64,000 nucleotides of DNA from an uncultured Bacilli bacterium. Its GTDB lineage: Bacteria > Bacillota_I > Bacilli_A > RF39 > UBA660. Shown one piece after another: positions 1 through 8,415 of the stretch. Location: positions 1 to 64,000 of the forward strand of contig CAKOIS010000005.1 of NCBI GenBank assembly GCA_934087065.1. The letters are read 5' to 3'. The notes under the pieces are model-generated. The model saw only the letters and a list, made by a program, of their open reading frames with translations, made no database searches and was not told the DNA's origin. How positions within the stretch are numbered: position 1 is the first letter of the stretch; each line of letters opens with the position of its first letter. The position numbers and the translations under genes were made by a program.

Positions 1-936
1 AATGGCACAAATGACTTTGCAACACCTTTAACTGCAACTACAACAGGAACATTATTTACTTCAACAGAAAGTATAACAGGTATAACAAATTCGCCTAAAG
101 AAGTATACTACTATGCAGGAAATACAACAAATAACTGGGTTAAATTTGCGGGATTCTACTGGAGAATAATAAGAACAAATCATGACTCTAGTATAAGATT
201 ACTTTATGTAGGACCAAGTCATGATACAACGAGTGGCAATATAGGGAAAAGTAAATTTAATACAAGTTTCAATAGTCCAAAATACGTAGGATACAAATAC
301 GGAGAAGACACATCACATGATACAATAAGAAACAATACAACAGATAGTACAATAAAAGCATTTATTGATTCGTGGTATAAAAATAACTTAACAAATTATA
401 CAAAATACATAAGTACAAGTGCAGTATATTGTAATGATAGAAGTCTAGGAACAGGACAAGAATATAGTGCAAGCGCTAACTTCAACTTTGCACCATACTA
501 TAGAATGGACTATGATACAGATGGTGCATCATCAAATCCATCATATAACTGCACAGATATAAGAGATGCATTCAGCGTAGATAATACAAATGCAAAATTA
601 GATTATCCAATATCACTAATGACAGCAGATGAAATAGCCTTTGCTGGAGGAGTAGCATTCCAAGAAATGAACACTCCATATGCATGGTTTATTAGTAATA
701 GTACTGGTTCTCAAGTATCAACATATTGGTGGCCCTTGTCTCCTGGCTCTTGGAAGAATGGGTATGCGTACGTGTGGAACTGGTATTCCGGCGATGCGTA
801 CTCGGGCAACTACCGCGTGGACTTCGCTAGCGCCGTCCGTCCCGTCGTTTCTCTCAAATCTTGCACTCTATATAGTACAGGAAATGGGACATATGAGACA
901 CCATATCAAATAGTGGAAACTTCAAGTGGATGCTAA
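1..936 (+). CDS. Secreted variable protein, DUF6273/C-type-lectin-like, 5' partial (DGR target)
   Basis: The frame is open from base 1 to the TAA at 934-936, so the start lies before the window; 311 residues are visible. YWRIIRTN (53-60), VYCNDRS, a LMTADEIAFAGG block (about 206-217), WWPLSPGSW (243-251) and RPVVSLKS near the end are shared with the paralogues at 19399, 39182 and 50061. They resemble DUF6273 domains, thought to adopt a C-type-lectin-like fold. By analogy with the paralogues the missing part should hold a membrane anchor and a TasA-like domain. Bases 730-854 are G+C-rich with C-ending codons, unlike the rest of the gene, and match the adenine-rich repeat downstream at 1151-1276. 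Inferred role: surface-displayed ligand-binding protein diversified at its C-terminus. Family similarity is read by eye. Confidence 0.85.
   Translation, partial: NGTNDFATPLTATTTGTLFTSTESITGITNSPKEVYYYAGNTTNNWVKFAGFYWRIIRTNHDSSIRLLYVGPSHDTTSGNIGKSKFNTSFNSPKYVGYKYGEDTSHDTIRNNTTDSTIKAFIDSWYKNNLTNYTKYISTSAVYCNDRSLGTGQEYSASANFNFAPYYRMDYDTDGASSNPSYNCTDIRDAFSVDNTNAKLDYPISLMTADEIAFAGGVAFQEMNTPYAWFISNSTGSQVSTYWWPLSPGSWKNGYAYVWNWYSGDAYSGNYRVDFASAVRPVVSLKSCTLYSTGNGTYETPYQIVETSSGC
730..854 (+). repeat. DGR-like variable region (VR1)
   Basis: Aligns to the repeat at 1151-1276 at a constant offset of 421 bases. In the clean part (766-848 against 1187-1269) there are 21 differences. Seventeen are at positions where the downstream copy has A, hitting 17 of its 28 adenines; only 4 of 55 non-A positions differ. 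Adenine-specific divergence is the hallmark of mutagenic retrohoming in diversity-generating retroelements. The upstream part (745-765) aligns less cleanly. Changes fall in codons for the lectin-like surface between WWPLSP and RPVVSL, while the 3' boundary GTCCGTCCCG is identical, as expected of an initiation-of-mutagenic-homing site. Confidence 0.8.
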
Positions 937-953
937 ACTGTGCCTCTTGAAGA

Positions 954-977
954 CCGTCCGAAAACCCTTTCGGACGG
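954..977 (+). other. G+C-rich hairpin downstream of VR1
   Basis: Arms CCGTCCGAAA (954-963) and TTTCGGACGG (968-977) are perfectly complementary over 10 bp with a 4-base loop (ACCC), and no U-tract follows. It starts 17 bases after the stop codon and about 100 bases after the VR end. Hairpin/cruciform structures just downstream of the homing site are needed for efficient retrohoming in studied DGRs; assigning that role here is inference. Confidence 0.6.
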
Positions 978-1150
978 CTCCGCCGACGTTAGTTGGTGGT
1001 AAGAAAAATCACGTTAGTGATTTAAAACTTTCTGGCGCATGAGTGCCAGTGTCAAAAAAATGTAAAATTTGGTATCTAGTGCGATAAGCATTTTTAGATA
1101 TAGGGAATAAGCTATTAAAGTACGCGTGGCTTCAGATTGCCTTACTCGTT

Positions 1151-1276
1151 CGGTCATTGTCGCCTATTAACTGGAATGGGTCTAACGCGAACGTGTGGAA
1201 CTGGAATTCCGACAATGCGAACTTGAACAACAACAACGTGAATAACACTAACGCTGTCCGTCCCGCCAATTTCTCT
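1151..1276 (+). repeat. DGR-like template repeat (TR)
   Basis: Non-coding near-copy of VR1 rich in AAC/AAT. Read in the VR frame it would encode Asn at almost every position that varies in VR1, a low-complexity peptide unlikely to be a real protein. Base composition (about half G+C) stands out from the A+T-rich surroundings. The four non-adenine mismatches in the clean part mean it has either drifted slightly or is not the exact current donor. No reverse transcriptase lies next to it, so the enzyme would have to be encoded upstream of the window or elsewhere. Confidence 0.78.
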
Positions 1277-1484
1277 AGAGTTTAAACTTGAAATGTATTG
1301 TAAAAATTATTTCGTTAATGAGTTTAAATTTAAAAGAAGGAGTCATAATAAAAGTTATAGTAGACTAAGAGATTAGTAACAAGTTTATTTCCTAAGTTAG
1401 TAATAACTTGAATACAGTAAATGTCAGTCTTTATTCTTTAGTAGGAAAACCGAAACAGAGTAAATAACTAACTTAGGTATTTAT

Positions 1485-1514
1485 AACAGTAGAGCTGAAA
1501 ACTCTACTGTTTTT
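1485..1514 (+). terminator. Intrinsic terminator after the template repeat
   Basis: Arms AACAGTAGAG (1485-1494) and CTCTACTGTT (1502-1511) with loop CTGAAAA, followed by a T run. It lies 209 bases after the template repeat with no gene between, consistent with the end of a template-carrying RNA. Confidence 0.75.
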
Positions 1515-1805
1515 AGTGTTGTTTTTTAGTTGTTTCTTTTATATGATGCTTTTAGCAAGTTCTTATTTTATGTCGTGTTGAAGTTGCTAGTAAAGACTAT
1601 GAGTTTGTATTTAGTACATATAATAAGTTTAAGGATACTACTACAAATATATTTGAAAACTCTACTATAATGGAAGTGAAAGAAACTAACAATATAATTA
1701 ATCAAGAAATATGTGTAAATTAGGAATGTTTTCTTGTGTAAAGTAAATACTATATTATGGAAAATATATGTGTTTTCTAGTAAAATATAATATGGAGATG
1801 GTTTT

Positions 1806-2573
1806 ATGAAACTAACAAATAAAGTAGCTGTAGTAACAGGTGGGTATAAAGGTATTGGAAGGGGTATAGTTGATACTTTTATTAAGTATGGTGCTAAAGT
1901 AATTGTGCTTGATTATGACGAAAATGTAACTAGTATGAAAAGCGATAATATACTTCCTTATGTAGTTGATATTAGAGACAGACAAAGTGTTACAAAGGCA
2001 GTTAAAAGTGGAGTAAGTTATTTTGGAAAGTTAGATATTTTAGTAAATAATGCTGGAGTTGGTAAGCTATCTAGTTTTGAAGAGATGACTGACGAAGTTA
2101 AAGCTTTACATTTTGGAATTAATATTAATGGAGTGTGGAACACTACTAAAGTATGTTTAGAGTATTTAAAATCTAGTGGTGGGGCAATTGTAAACATGAG
2201 TAGTGTAACAGGCCCGATGGTTGCTGACCCTGGTGAAGTAGCTTATGCTACGAGTAAGGCTGCTGTTTTAGGTTTCACTAAGAGTTTAGCTGCAGAATTA
2301 GCTAAAGACAAAATTCGTGTTAATGCAATAATGCCAGGATATATTTTAACGCCTATGGTTGAAAGTATGAGTATAGAAAGTGACAAAGATAACCCAGATG
2401 GTGTTATTAATTCTATAGCAAGCGCTATTCCTATGGGTAGACTTGGGTTTCCTACTGAAGTAGGAGAATTAGCTGCATTTTTAGCAAGTGAAGAAAGCTC
2501 ATATATTACTGGACAAGGTATTGTAATTGATGGAGGTAGTACTCTACCTGAAACATCTAGTATGGGCGTATAA
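1806..2573 (+). CDS. ucpA: SDR-family oxidoreductase, UcpA-like
   Basis: 255-residue classical short-chain dehydrogenase/reductase. Visible: Rossmann cofactor motif TGGYKGIG (11-18), NNAG (81-84), catalytic Ser (132/133) and YATSK (147-151), and PG after the active site (177-178). The C-terminus GGSTLPET closely resembles my recollection of E. coli UcpA, as does the PMVADPGE stretch (137-144). An aspartate ending beta-2 (VLDYD) suggests NAD preference, an inference. Start ATG has GGAG at 1794-1797. The gene stands alone between the template RNA and the ileS T-box. The substrate cannot be told from sequence. Confidence 0.85.
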   Translation: MKLTNKVAVVTGGYKGIGRGIVDTFIKYGAKVIVLDYDENVTSMKSDNILPYVVDIRDRQSVTKAVKSGVSYFGKLDILVNNAGVGKLSSFEEMTDEVKALHFGININGVWNTTKVCLEYLKSSGGAIVNMSSVTGPMVADPGEVAYATSKAAVLGFTKSLAAELAKDKIRVNAIMPGYILTPMVESMSIESDKDNPDGVINSIASAIPMGRLGFPTEVGELAAFLASEESSYITGQGIVIDGGSTLPETSSMGV

Positions 2574-2588
2574 ATTGTAAAAAAGTAC

Positions 2589-2617
2589 TAGACAACAGGT
2601 GTGTTTTGTGGTATTCT
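2589..2617 (+). promoter_or_regulatory. Promoter of the T-box-ileS transcript
   Basis: TAGACA (2589-2594), 17-base spacer, TATTCT (2612-2617). Transcription would begin just before the T-box leader. Confidence 0.55.
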
Positions 2618-2624
2618 ATTAAAT

Positions 2625-2826
2625 GTAAAACAAATGAAAGAGACGTTACATATAAGAGTTTCTAGAGAGTTAGTGTTTGGTGAAAACTAATAATGAATAT
2701 ATGTATAAATCACTCTGGATGTGCTTTAAGGATAAGTTAAAGCCGGTTATATAAGCCGTTATAATAATTAAGTAAATACTAGGATGGTACCGTCTAATAT
2801 AGACTCCTTATGTGCTATCCTTTTTA
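2625..2826 (+). promoter_or_regulatory. T-box riboswitch, isoleucine specifier
   Basis: Stem I contains the TTGGTGAAAAC segment typical of T-box leaders. The specifier codon is probably ATC (2709-2711), followed by ACTCTGG. The T-box proper is AGGATGGTACCG (2781-2792). Terminator arms AGGATGGTA (2781-2789) and TGCTATCCT (2813-2821) precede a T run; the T-box bases are shared between terminator and antiterminator. Uncharged tRNA-Ile should allow read-through into ileS immediately downstream. Confidence 0.9.
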
Positions 2827-2841
2827 TTTTGGAGGGAATGT

Positions 2842-5800
2842 ATGTATAAAGAAATTAAAGAAAATACTAATGATTTGGAAAGTAACTTAGTAAGCAAGTG
2901 GAAAAGTGAAAACTTACTAGAAAAAACTATTAAAAACAGGGAAGGAAAAGAAGACTTTGTATTCTATGATGGACCAATATATGCTAATGCTAAACCTGGC
3001 TTGCATCACGTATTTGCAAAAACTATAAAAGATGCTTTTTGTAAATATCAAACAATGCAAGGTAAAAGAGTATTAAGAAAAATTGGACTTGATACTCACG
3101 GCTTACCAATTGAAGTTAATGTTGAAAAGAAGTTAGGCTTTAAAACAAAGGCGGATATTGAAGCATTTGGAATAGAAAACTTCTGTAAAGAGTGTAATAG
3201 TGAAACTGCTACAAATATAGATGAAGTTAATAAAATGACTGATATGATGGGTCAGTTAATTGATAGTGATAATCCATATATAACTTGTACAAATGAGTAT
3301 ATAGAAAGTGAATGGTGGCTAATTAAGAATATCTTTGATAAGGGTTTAATTTATCACGGTAATAAAGTTCTTCCATATTGTTATAGATGTGGAACAGAAC
3401 TATCTAAAAATGAAGTTAGTTTAGGTTATCAAGAAGATACAGTTAATACTGTAATCGTACCATTTAAGTTAGTTGATAAAGACGAGTATATGCTTGTTTG
3501 GACTACAACTCCATGGACTCTTATTGATAACGTTGCGGCTTGTGTTAATCCGGATTTAACTTACTTAAAAGTAGAAAGTATGGGCTATAAATTCATTTTG
3601 TGTGAAAGTTTGGCTAATAAAGTGTTGGGGGACGAGTACACTGTTTTAGATAAGTTTAAAGGTAGTGATATGGTTGGTTTAAACTACGAACAACTTCTTC
3701 CTTTTGCTAAAGTAAGTGGTAAATCATTTGTAGTACTAGCAGACGATTATGTAACTGATGCTGATGGAACTGGTATAGTTCACATCGCCCCAGCATATGG
3801 AGAAGATGACTCGCGTGTATGTAGGGAAAATGGTATAGCTTTTGTACAAAGCGTAGGAAAAGACGGTACTTACACAACTGGACCATGGACTGGAAGAACA
3901 GTAACAGATCCAGAACTAGAAATTGAAATAATTAAATACTTAAAAGAAAATGATAAACTATTTAAGAAAATCAAAATGACTCATGAGTATCCTCACTGCT
4001 GGAGATGTAAAAGTCCACTTATTTACTATTCAAAACCTGCTTGGTATATTGAAACAACTAAATATAAAGATAAAATACTTGCATCAAATAAAACTGTTAA
4101 CTGGTATCCTGAGTTTGTTGGAGAAAAGAGATTTAATAACTGGCTAGAAAATATGATAGACTGGGGTATTTCAAGAAATAGATACTGGGGTTGTCCAATG
4201 CCTTTGTGGACTTGTGAGTGTGGACACATCGAGTGTATTGGAAGTAGAAGCGAATTACAAAGTAAGATAGTAGAAGATACTGATGTATTTAAGATGGAAC
4301 TTCATAGACCTTATATAGATAGTTTACACATCAAATGTCCAGAATGTGGTAAAGTTATGTCAAGAGTAACCGACGTTATGGATGTATGGTTTGACTCAGG
4401 TGCTATGCCATATGCTCAAATGCATTACCCATTTGAAAACAAAGAATTATTTGAAAGTCAATTTCCTGCAGACTTTATAGCTGAAGGTGTAGACCAAACT
4501 CGTGGATGGTTTAACTCACTTATTTGTATATCTACACTAGTAAGTGGAGTAAGTTCGTTTAAAAACGTTGTAGTTAATGATATGATGCTTGATGCTAAAG
4601 GTAAAAAAATGAGTAAAAGTACAGGAAACATAATAAATCCTGAAGAAATAATGAAAGAATATGGTGCTGATGCTGTTAGATTTTATATGCTATATGCAAG
4701 CCCTGTATGGACACCACTTAAGTTTGATATTGAAGGAGTAAAAGAAGTAAATAGTAAATTCTTTAGTACTTTAAAAAACACATATAACTTCTTTAGTATG
4801 TATGCTAATGCAGATAAACTAGAAACAAAAGACTTCATAAATAGTACAAGTTATGAATTAATTGATAGGTGGATGCTTTCTAAATTAAATAGACTTGTAA
4901 AAGAAGTGACTACTGCTTATAATGAGTACGACTTAAATAGAGTTGTAAAGCCACTTGTAAACTTTGTTAGTGAAGATTTATCTAACTGGTATATAAGAAG
5001 AAACAGAAGAAGATTCTGGAAAGGTGAATTAGATGAAAGTAAAAAGTCTGTTTACAAAGTAACTTATGAAGTACTTGTAACATTATCACAACTCCTAGCC
5101 CCAGTAAGCCCATTCTTAGCTGAAGAGATATATACTAACTTAACTAAAGAAGAAAGTGTTCACTTGAGTGATTTTCCTAAATGTAATGAAGAATTAATTG
5201 ATTTAGATGTTGAAAAACAAATGGATTTAGTAAGAGACGTAGTAAGCTTAGGAAGAAACGCTAGAGAAGAGGCTAATGTTAAAATAAGACAACCACTTTC
5301 TAAAGTATTACTTGATAAGAAAAATGAAGGTGTAATTGGTAACTTGACTGACTTAATTAAGGAAGAGTTGAATGTAAAAGAAGTAATGTATACTAATGAA
5401 ACAAGTGATTATTTAACTTATACAGTTAAACCTAACTTTAAAGAAGTTGGTAAGTTGTTTGGTAAAAATATTGGAGAGTTTAGTAAGTTTGTTAGTGAGT
5501 TTACTAGTGAAGACATTAAAAATATTGAAAGTAAAACTGTAACATATGACGGGGTAACATATAATTTAAATAAAGATATGTTAGATATAAGAGTGTCAGC
5601 AAAAGAAGGATATGACGTTACAAGTGACGGAGTAAACTTTGTTATACTTGATACTACTATCACACCTGAATTAAAGGATGAAGGAATTTTAAGAGACTTA
5701 ATTAGACAATGCCAAGTTTTAAGAAAAAATATTGGTTTAGACATAAGTGATAGAATTAGTATTGAATTTAATACAACTGAAGAGTTAACTAACAATATAA

Positions 5801-5925
5801 TAAATAAGTATGAGAGTGTTATAAGTAGTGAATTACTTGCAACAATTGAAAAAAATAACGGAGAAGTAAGCGAGTACATTGACGAAGAAGGTAACAAGTT
5901 TGAAATTAAAATAGAGAAAAAATAA
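2842..5925 (+). CDS. ileS: Isoleucyl-tRNA synthetase, IleRS2 type with altered HIGH motif
   Basis: Charges tRNA-Ile with isoleucine in the cytosol. I start at ATG 2842 (1027 residues) because GGAGGG at 2831-2836 precedes it at normal spacing; the in-frame ATG at 2812 lies inside the T-box terminator. Visible: FYDGPIYANA then GLHH at 53-56 in place of HIGH; an editing domain with TTTPWT and GEDD; zinc-binding Cys pairs (YCYRCG, HCWRCKSP, CECG, CPECG); ESEWW; and KMSKS at 589-593. Length and HGLPIEVNVEKKLG match the long, eukaryote-like IleRS2 found in many Bacillota. GxHH for HxGH is a known natural variant linked to mupirocin hyper-resistance. A T-box controls it. Confidence 0.95.
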   Translation: MYKEIKENTNDLESNLVSKWKSENLLEKTIKNREGKEDFVFYDGPIYANAKPGLHHVFAKTIKDAFCKYQTMQGKRVLRKIGLDTHGLPIEVNVEKKLGFKTKADIEAFGIENFCKECNSETATNIDEVNKMTDMMGQLIDSDNPYITCTNEYIESEWWLIKNIFDKGLIYHGNKVLPYCYRCGTELSKNEVSLGYQEDTVNTVIVPFKLVDKDEYMLVWTTTPWTLIDNVAACVNPDLTYLKVESMGYKFILCESLANKVLGDEYTVLDKFKGSDMVGLNYEQLLPFAKVSGKSFVVLADDYVTDADGTGIVHIAPAYGEDDSRVCRENGIAFVQSVGKDGTYTTGPWTGRTVTDPELEIEIIKYLKENDKLFKKIKMTHEYPHCWRCKSPLIYYSKPAWYIETTKYKDKILASNKTVNWYPEFVGEKRFNNWLENMIDWGISRNRYWGCPMPLWTCECGHIECIGSRSELQSKIVEDTDVFKMELHRPYIDSLHIKCPECGKVMSRVTDVMDVWFDSGAMPYAQMHYPFENKELFESQFPADFIAEGVDQTRGWFNSLICISTLVSGVSSFKNVVVNDMMLDAKGKKMSKSTGNIINPEEIMKEYGADAVRFYMLYASPVWTPLKFDIEGVKEVNSKFFSTLKNTYNFFSMYANADKLETKDFINSTSYELIDRWMLSKLNRLVKEVTTAYNEYDLNRVVKPLVNFVSEDLSNWYIRRNRRRFWKGELDESKKSVYKVTYEVLVTLSQLLAPVSPFLAEEIYTNLTKEESVHLSDFPKCNEELIDLDVEKQMDLVRDVVSLGRNAREEANVKIRQPLSKVLLDKKNEGVIGNLTDLIKEELNVKEVMYTNETSDYLTYTVKPNFKEVGKLFGKNIGEFSKFVSEFTSEDIKNIESKTVTYDGVTYNLNKDMLDIRVSAKEGYDVTSDGVNFVILDTTITPELKDEGILRDLIRQCQVLRKNIGLDISDRISIEFNTTEELTNNIINKYESVISSELLATIEKNNGEVSEYIDEEGNKFEIKIEKK

Positions 5926-5944
5926 ATTCTCTATTTTCTTTTTA
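5910..5944 (+). terminator. Terminator of ileS
   Basis: Arms AATAGAGAA (5910-5918) and TTCTCTATT (5927-5935) followed by TTCTTTTT; the stem overlaps the ileS stop codon. Confidence 0.75.
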
Positions 5945-5964
5945 AAAAAATACCAAACAAACCG

Positions 5965-5993
5965 TTGACAAACATATATACTTATGGTAAAAT
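5965..5993 (+). promoter_or_regulatory. Promoter of addB-addA
   Basis: TTGACA (5965-5970), 17 bases, TAAAAT (5988-5993), about 90 bases upstream of addB. Confidence 0.7.
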
Positions 5994-6081
5994 CAAAATG
6001 TACAAAGGAAAAGTCAAAAAGTAAGTGACTTTAGTGAGTTTATATAATATAATTGAATTAGCGTAAAAAGGAAGTGAAAGA

Positions 6082-8415
6082 ATGGATGCTTTAAAAAATA
6101 ATAGTATACTTATAGTAGATGATACAGTAAAAGAAAGTGTTATTAGTGAGTTTAGAAAGAGTAATGAGTTAGTAGATGTTAAGTTTATAAGTTTTAGTGA
6201 ATTTAAGAGGTTATATTATTTTGATTATGATAAAAAAACAATATTTTATTTAATTAAGAAATATCACTATAAGTATGAAGTGTGTCTAGTTTATTTAAAG
6301 AATTTATATTATATAGAAGATAAAGAATATAAAAGTGAAAAATTAAAGTTTTTAAGAGATTTAAAAAGTGAGTTAGATGAGCATGGTTTACTTACATATG
6401 ACGAGTATTTTAAAAATAGTTTAAATAAAAAGAATATTTATGTTTATAGTAAGAAAAAGATAAGCAAGTTTTATAAGAGTGTATTTGATAAGTTAAGTGT
6501 AACTTATTTAGATAATGAAGTAGTTAATAATAAAGAGTTTAATATATATGAATGCAAGAGCGTGGAAAGTGAAGTAAACTTTGTATGTAATAAAATAGTA
6601 GATTTAATTAAAAGTGGAATTGATATAAACAATATTAAACTATTAAATGTAAAAGAAGAATATATGTATTTAATTAGAAAACTATTTGGTTTTTATAATA
6701 TTCCAATAGAAAAAAAGAAGACAACAAGTCTTTATAGCACAAGAATTGGAAAGTACTTTTTGAGTGCATTAGATGGTAGTAAAGAAAGCATAGTAGAAAA
6801 TTTAACAAATGAGTTTAAAAATAACACGGAAGAAGTAAACATAATTATCAATATAATTAATGATTATACTTGGGTAAATGATTTAACAAGTGTCAAAGAA
6901 ATGCTTATACATGACTTAAAAAACACTTATATAAAAGAAGAACAACTAAAAAACAAAGTAAGTTTTATTAGTTTAGGAGAAGTAGTAAATAGTAAAGATT
7001 ATGTGTTTTTAATGAGCTTTAACGAAGGAGATATACCACAAACTTTTAAAGATGAAGAATATATAAGTGATAACATCAAAAGTGAAGTGAATATTGAGAC
7101 TACTTTAGAAAAAAATATTAATAGCAAGAATGATGCATTGAACTTCTTAAATAGCATAGATAACTTAATTATATCTTACAAGTTAGAAGAAGGTAGTATC
7201 AGTTATAATATCTCATCACTTAGTGAAGAAATGAATTATAATGTACTCAAGTTTGAAGACGTGTATAATAAGTCAAATATATATAATAAAATAAGATTAA
7301 GTAACTTACTTGATTTATATTCAAAGTATGGAGTAGTTACTAAAGAGACAAGTAAACTACTAAGTAATTATCCGGATATTAATTACCTAAGTTATGATAA
7401 CAAATTTAAAGGAATAGACAAAAACAAACTAGATAAGAATATACTTTTATCTTATTCAACGCTTGATAACTACTATAGATGTAGTTTCAGGTACTATATT
7501 GATAGTGTGTTAAAACTTGGTATATTTGAAGAAACATTTATGACATTTATTGGAAGTTTATATCACTACATACTTTCAATTATGGATAAAGAAAATTTTG
7601 ACTTAGATAAAGAATACGATAATTTTATAAAAGAAAGTAATAAAGTCTTTAGTAAAAAAGAAGAGTTCTTTTTAGAAAAATTAAAAAGCGAGTTAGCTTT
7701 CGTTGTAAAAACAATAAAAGAACAATATAAGTACTCTAGTTTAGATGATAAACTCTATGAAGAGAAGATATACATTAATAAGAATGACAATAAAACTTTC
7801 ATGGGAATAGTTGATAAAATCATGTATAAAACTATAAACGATAAAACAGTAGTCTCTATAGTAGATTATAAAACTGGAAACCCAATGATAAGTTTAGATA
7901 ATGTTGCTTACGGAATAGGAATGCAACTACCCATATACTTGTATCTAGTAAGTAAAAGTAACAAATTTAAGAATGTAATAATAGGTGGCTTTTACTTACA
8001 AAAAGTACTTAATACAGTGGTAAATAAAGATAACTCTAGTAGTTATGAAACACTAAAGAAAAATAATTTGAAATTACAAGGATACTCAACAAGTAATGAA
8101 GAAGTACTTGATTTAGTTGATAAGAGTTATAATGACAGTTTAGTTATCAAAGGACTAAGAACTTCAAGTAAAGGTTTTTATAGTTATAGTAAAGTGATAA
8201 ATGAAAGCGAGATTAACAAACTCGTTAGTGAAGTTGATGATAGAATTGAAGATGCGTTTGCTGGTGTTAGTGAAGGCAAGTTTGATATTAACCCAAAGAG
8301 AATTGGTAAAATCAACAAGGGTTGTGAGTTTTGTAAATACTATGATATTTGTTATAGAAAAGAAAATGATATAGTTAATTTAAAAGAAGTTAAGTTTGGA
8401 GGTGAAGAAGAGTGA
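6082..8415 (+). CDS. addB: AddB-like helicase-nuclease subunit (short form)
   Basis: Subunit of the AddAB helicase-nuclease that processes double-strand breaks for RecA. The C-terminal third carries a RecB-type PD-(D/E)XK nuclease: a GSLYHYIL helix, FMGIVDKI and SIVDYKTG. Cysteines at about 466, 748, 751 and 757 (YRC and GCEFCKYYDIC) match the AddB 4Fe-4S site. At 777 residues it is much shorter than the roughly 1150-residue B. subtilis protein, and no Walker A motif is visible at the N-terminus, so the inactivated helicase half is reduced. It overlaps addA by four bases, implying translational coupling. The name rests on the nuclease/Fe-S signature plus context. Confidence 0.88.
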   Translation: MDALKNNSILIVDDTVKESVISEFRKSNELVDVKFISFSEFKRLYYFDYDKKTIFYLIKKYHYKYEVCLVYLKNLYYIEDKEYKSEKLKFLRDLKSELDEHGLLTYDEYFKNSLNKKNIYVYSKKKISKFYKSVFDKLSVTYLDNEVVNNKEFNIYECKSVESEVNFVCNKIVDLIKSGIDINNIKLLNVKEEYMYLIRKLFGFYNIPIEKKKTTSLYSTRIGKYFLSALDGSKESIVENLTNEFKNNTEEVNIIINIINDYTWVNDLTSVKEMLIHDLKNTYIKEEQLKNKVSFISLGEVVNSKDYVFLMSFNEGDIPQTFKDEEYISDNIKSEVNIETTLEKNINSKNDALNFLNSIDNLIISYKLEEGSISYNISSLSEEMNYNVLKFEDVYNKSNIYNKIRLSNLLDLYSKYGVVTKETSKLLSNYPDINYLSYDNKFKGIDKNKLDKNILLSYSTLDNYYRCSFRYYIDSVLKLGIFEETFMTFIGSLYHYILSIMDKENFDLDKEYDNFIKESNKVFSKKEEFFLEKLKSELAFVVKTIKEQYKYSSLDDKLYEEKIYINKNDNKTFMGIVDKIMYKTINDKTVVSIVDYKTGNPMISLDNVAYGIGMQLPIYLYLVSKSNKFKNVIIGGFYLQKVLNTVVNKDNSSSYETLKKNNLKLQGYSTSNEEVLDLVDKSYNDSLVIKGLRTSSKGFYSYSKVINESEINKLVSEVDDRIEDAFAGVSEGKFDINPKRIGKINKGCEFCKYYDICYRKENDIVNLKEVKFGGEEE

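Larger units (their letters stand above)
937..1805. other. Long non-coding stretch holding the template repeat and its terminator
   Basis: No supported gene in 869 bases. After the hairpin at 954-977 come two smaller stem-loops: AATCAC/GTGATT near 1007-1022 and CTGGC/GCCAG near 1031-1048. Then follow the adenine-rich template-like repeat (1151-1276) and an intrinsic terminator (1485-1514). From 1515 to 1785 only short, start-less reading frames are present, with no reverse transcriptase or Avd remnant recognisable. A TATAAT at 1786-1791 may serve the next gene. The block reads best as one structured RNA carrying the template and ending at 1514; its 5' end is unknown. Confidence 0.6.

Noticed and set aside
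917..930. Relation between GAAACTTCAAGT at the end of the variable genes and the ORF6N palindrome arms
   Set aside because: The 12-base match is explained by coding for ETSS; there is no palindrome around it.
1151..1290. Decayed 3' end of another variable-protein gene
   Set aside because: The frame would encode an Asn-dominated peptide, and differences from VR1 concentrate on its adenines. Random decay would not do this.
1550..1724. Possible gene fragment ending at TAG near 1722
   Set aside because: No start codon with ribosome site, an in-frame stop just upstream, no recognisable similarity.
2812..2841. Earlier start for ileS at 2812
   Set aside because: It lies in the T-box terminator stem and has no Shine-Dalgarno; GGAGGG favours 2842.
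8413..8415. TGA read as tryptophan (Mollicutes code)
   Set aside because: TGA terminates addB, ylxR and rsmE at sensible lengths, and no conserved gene needs TGA as a sense codon.
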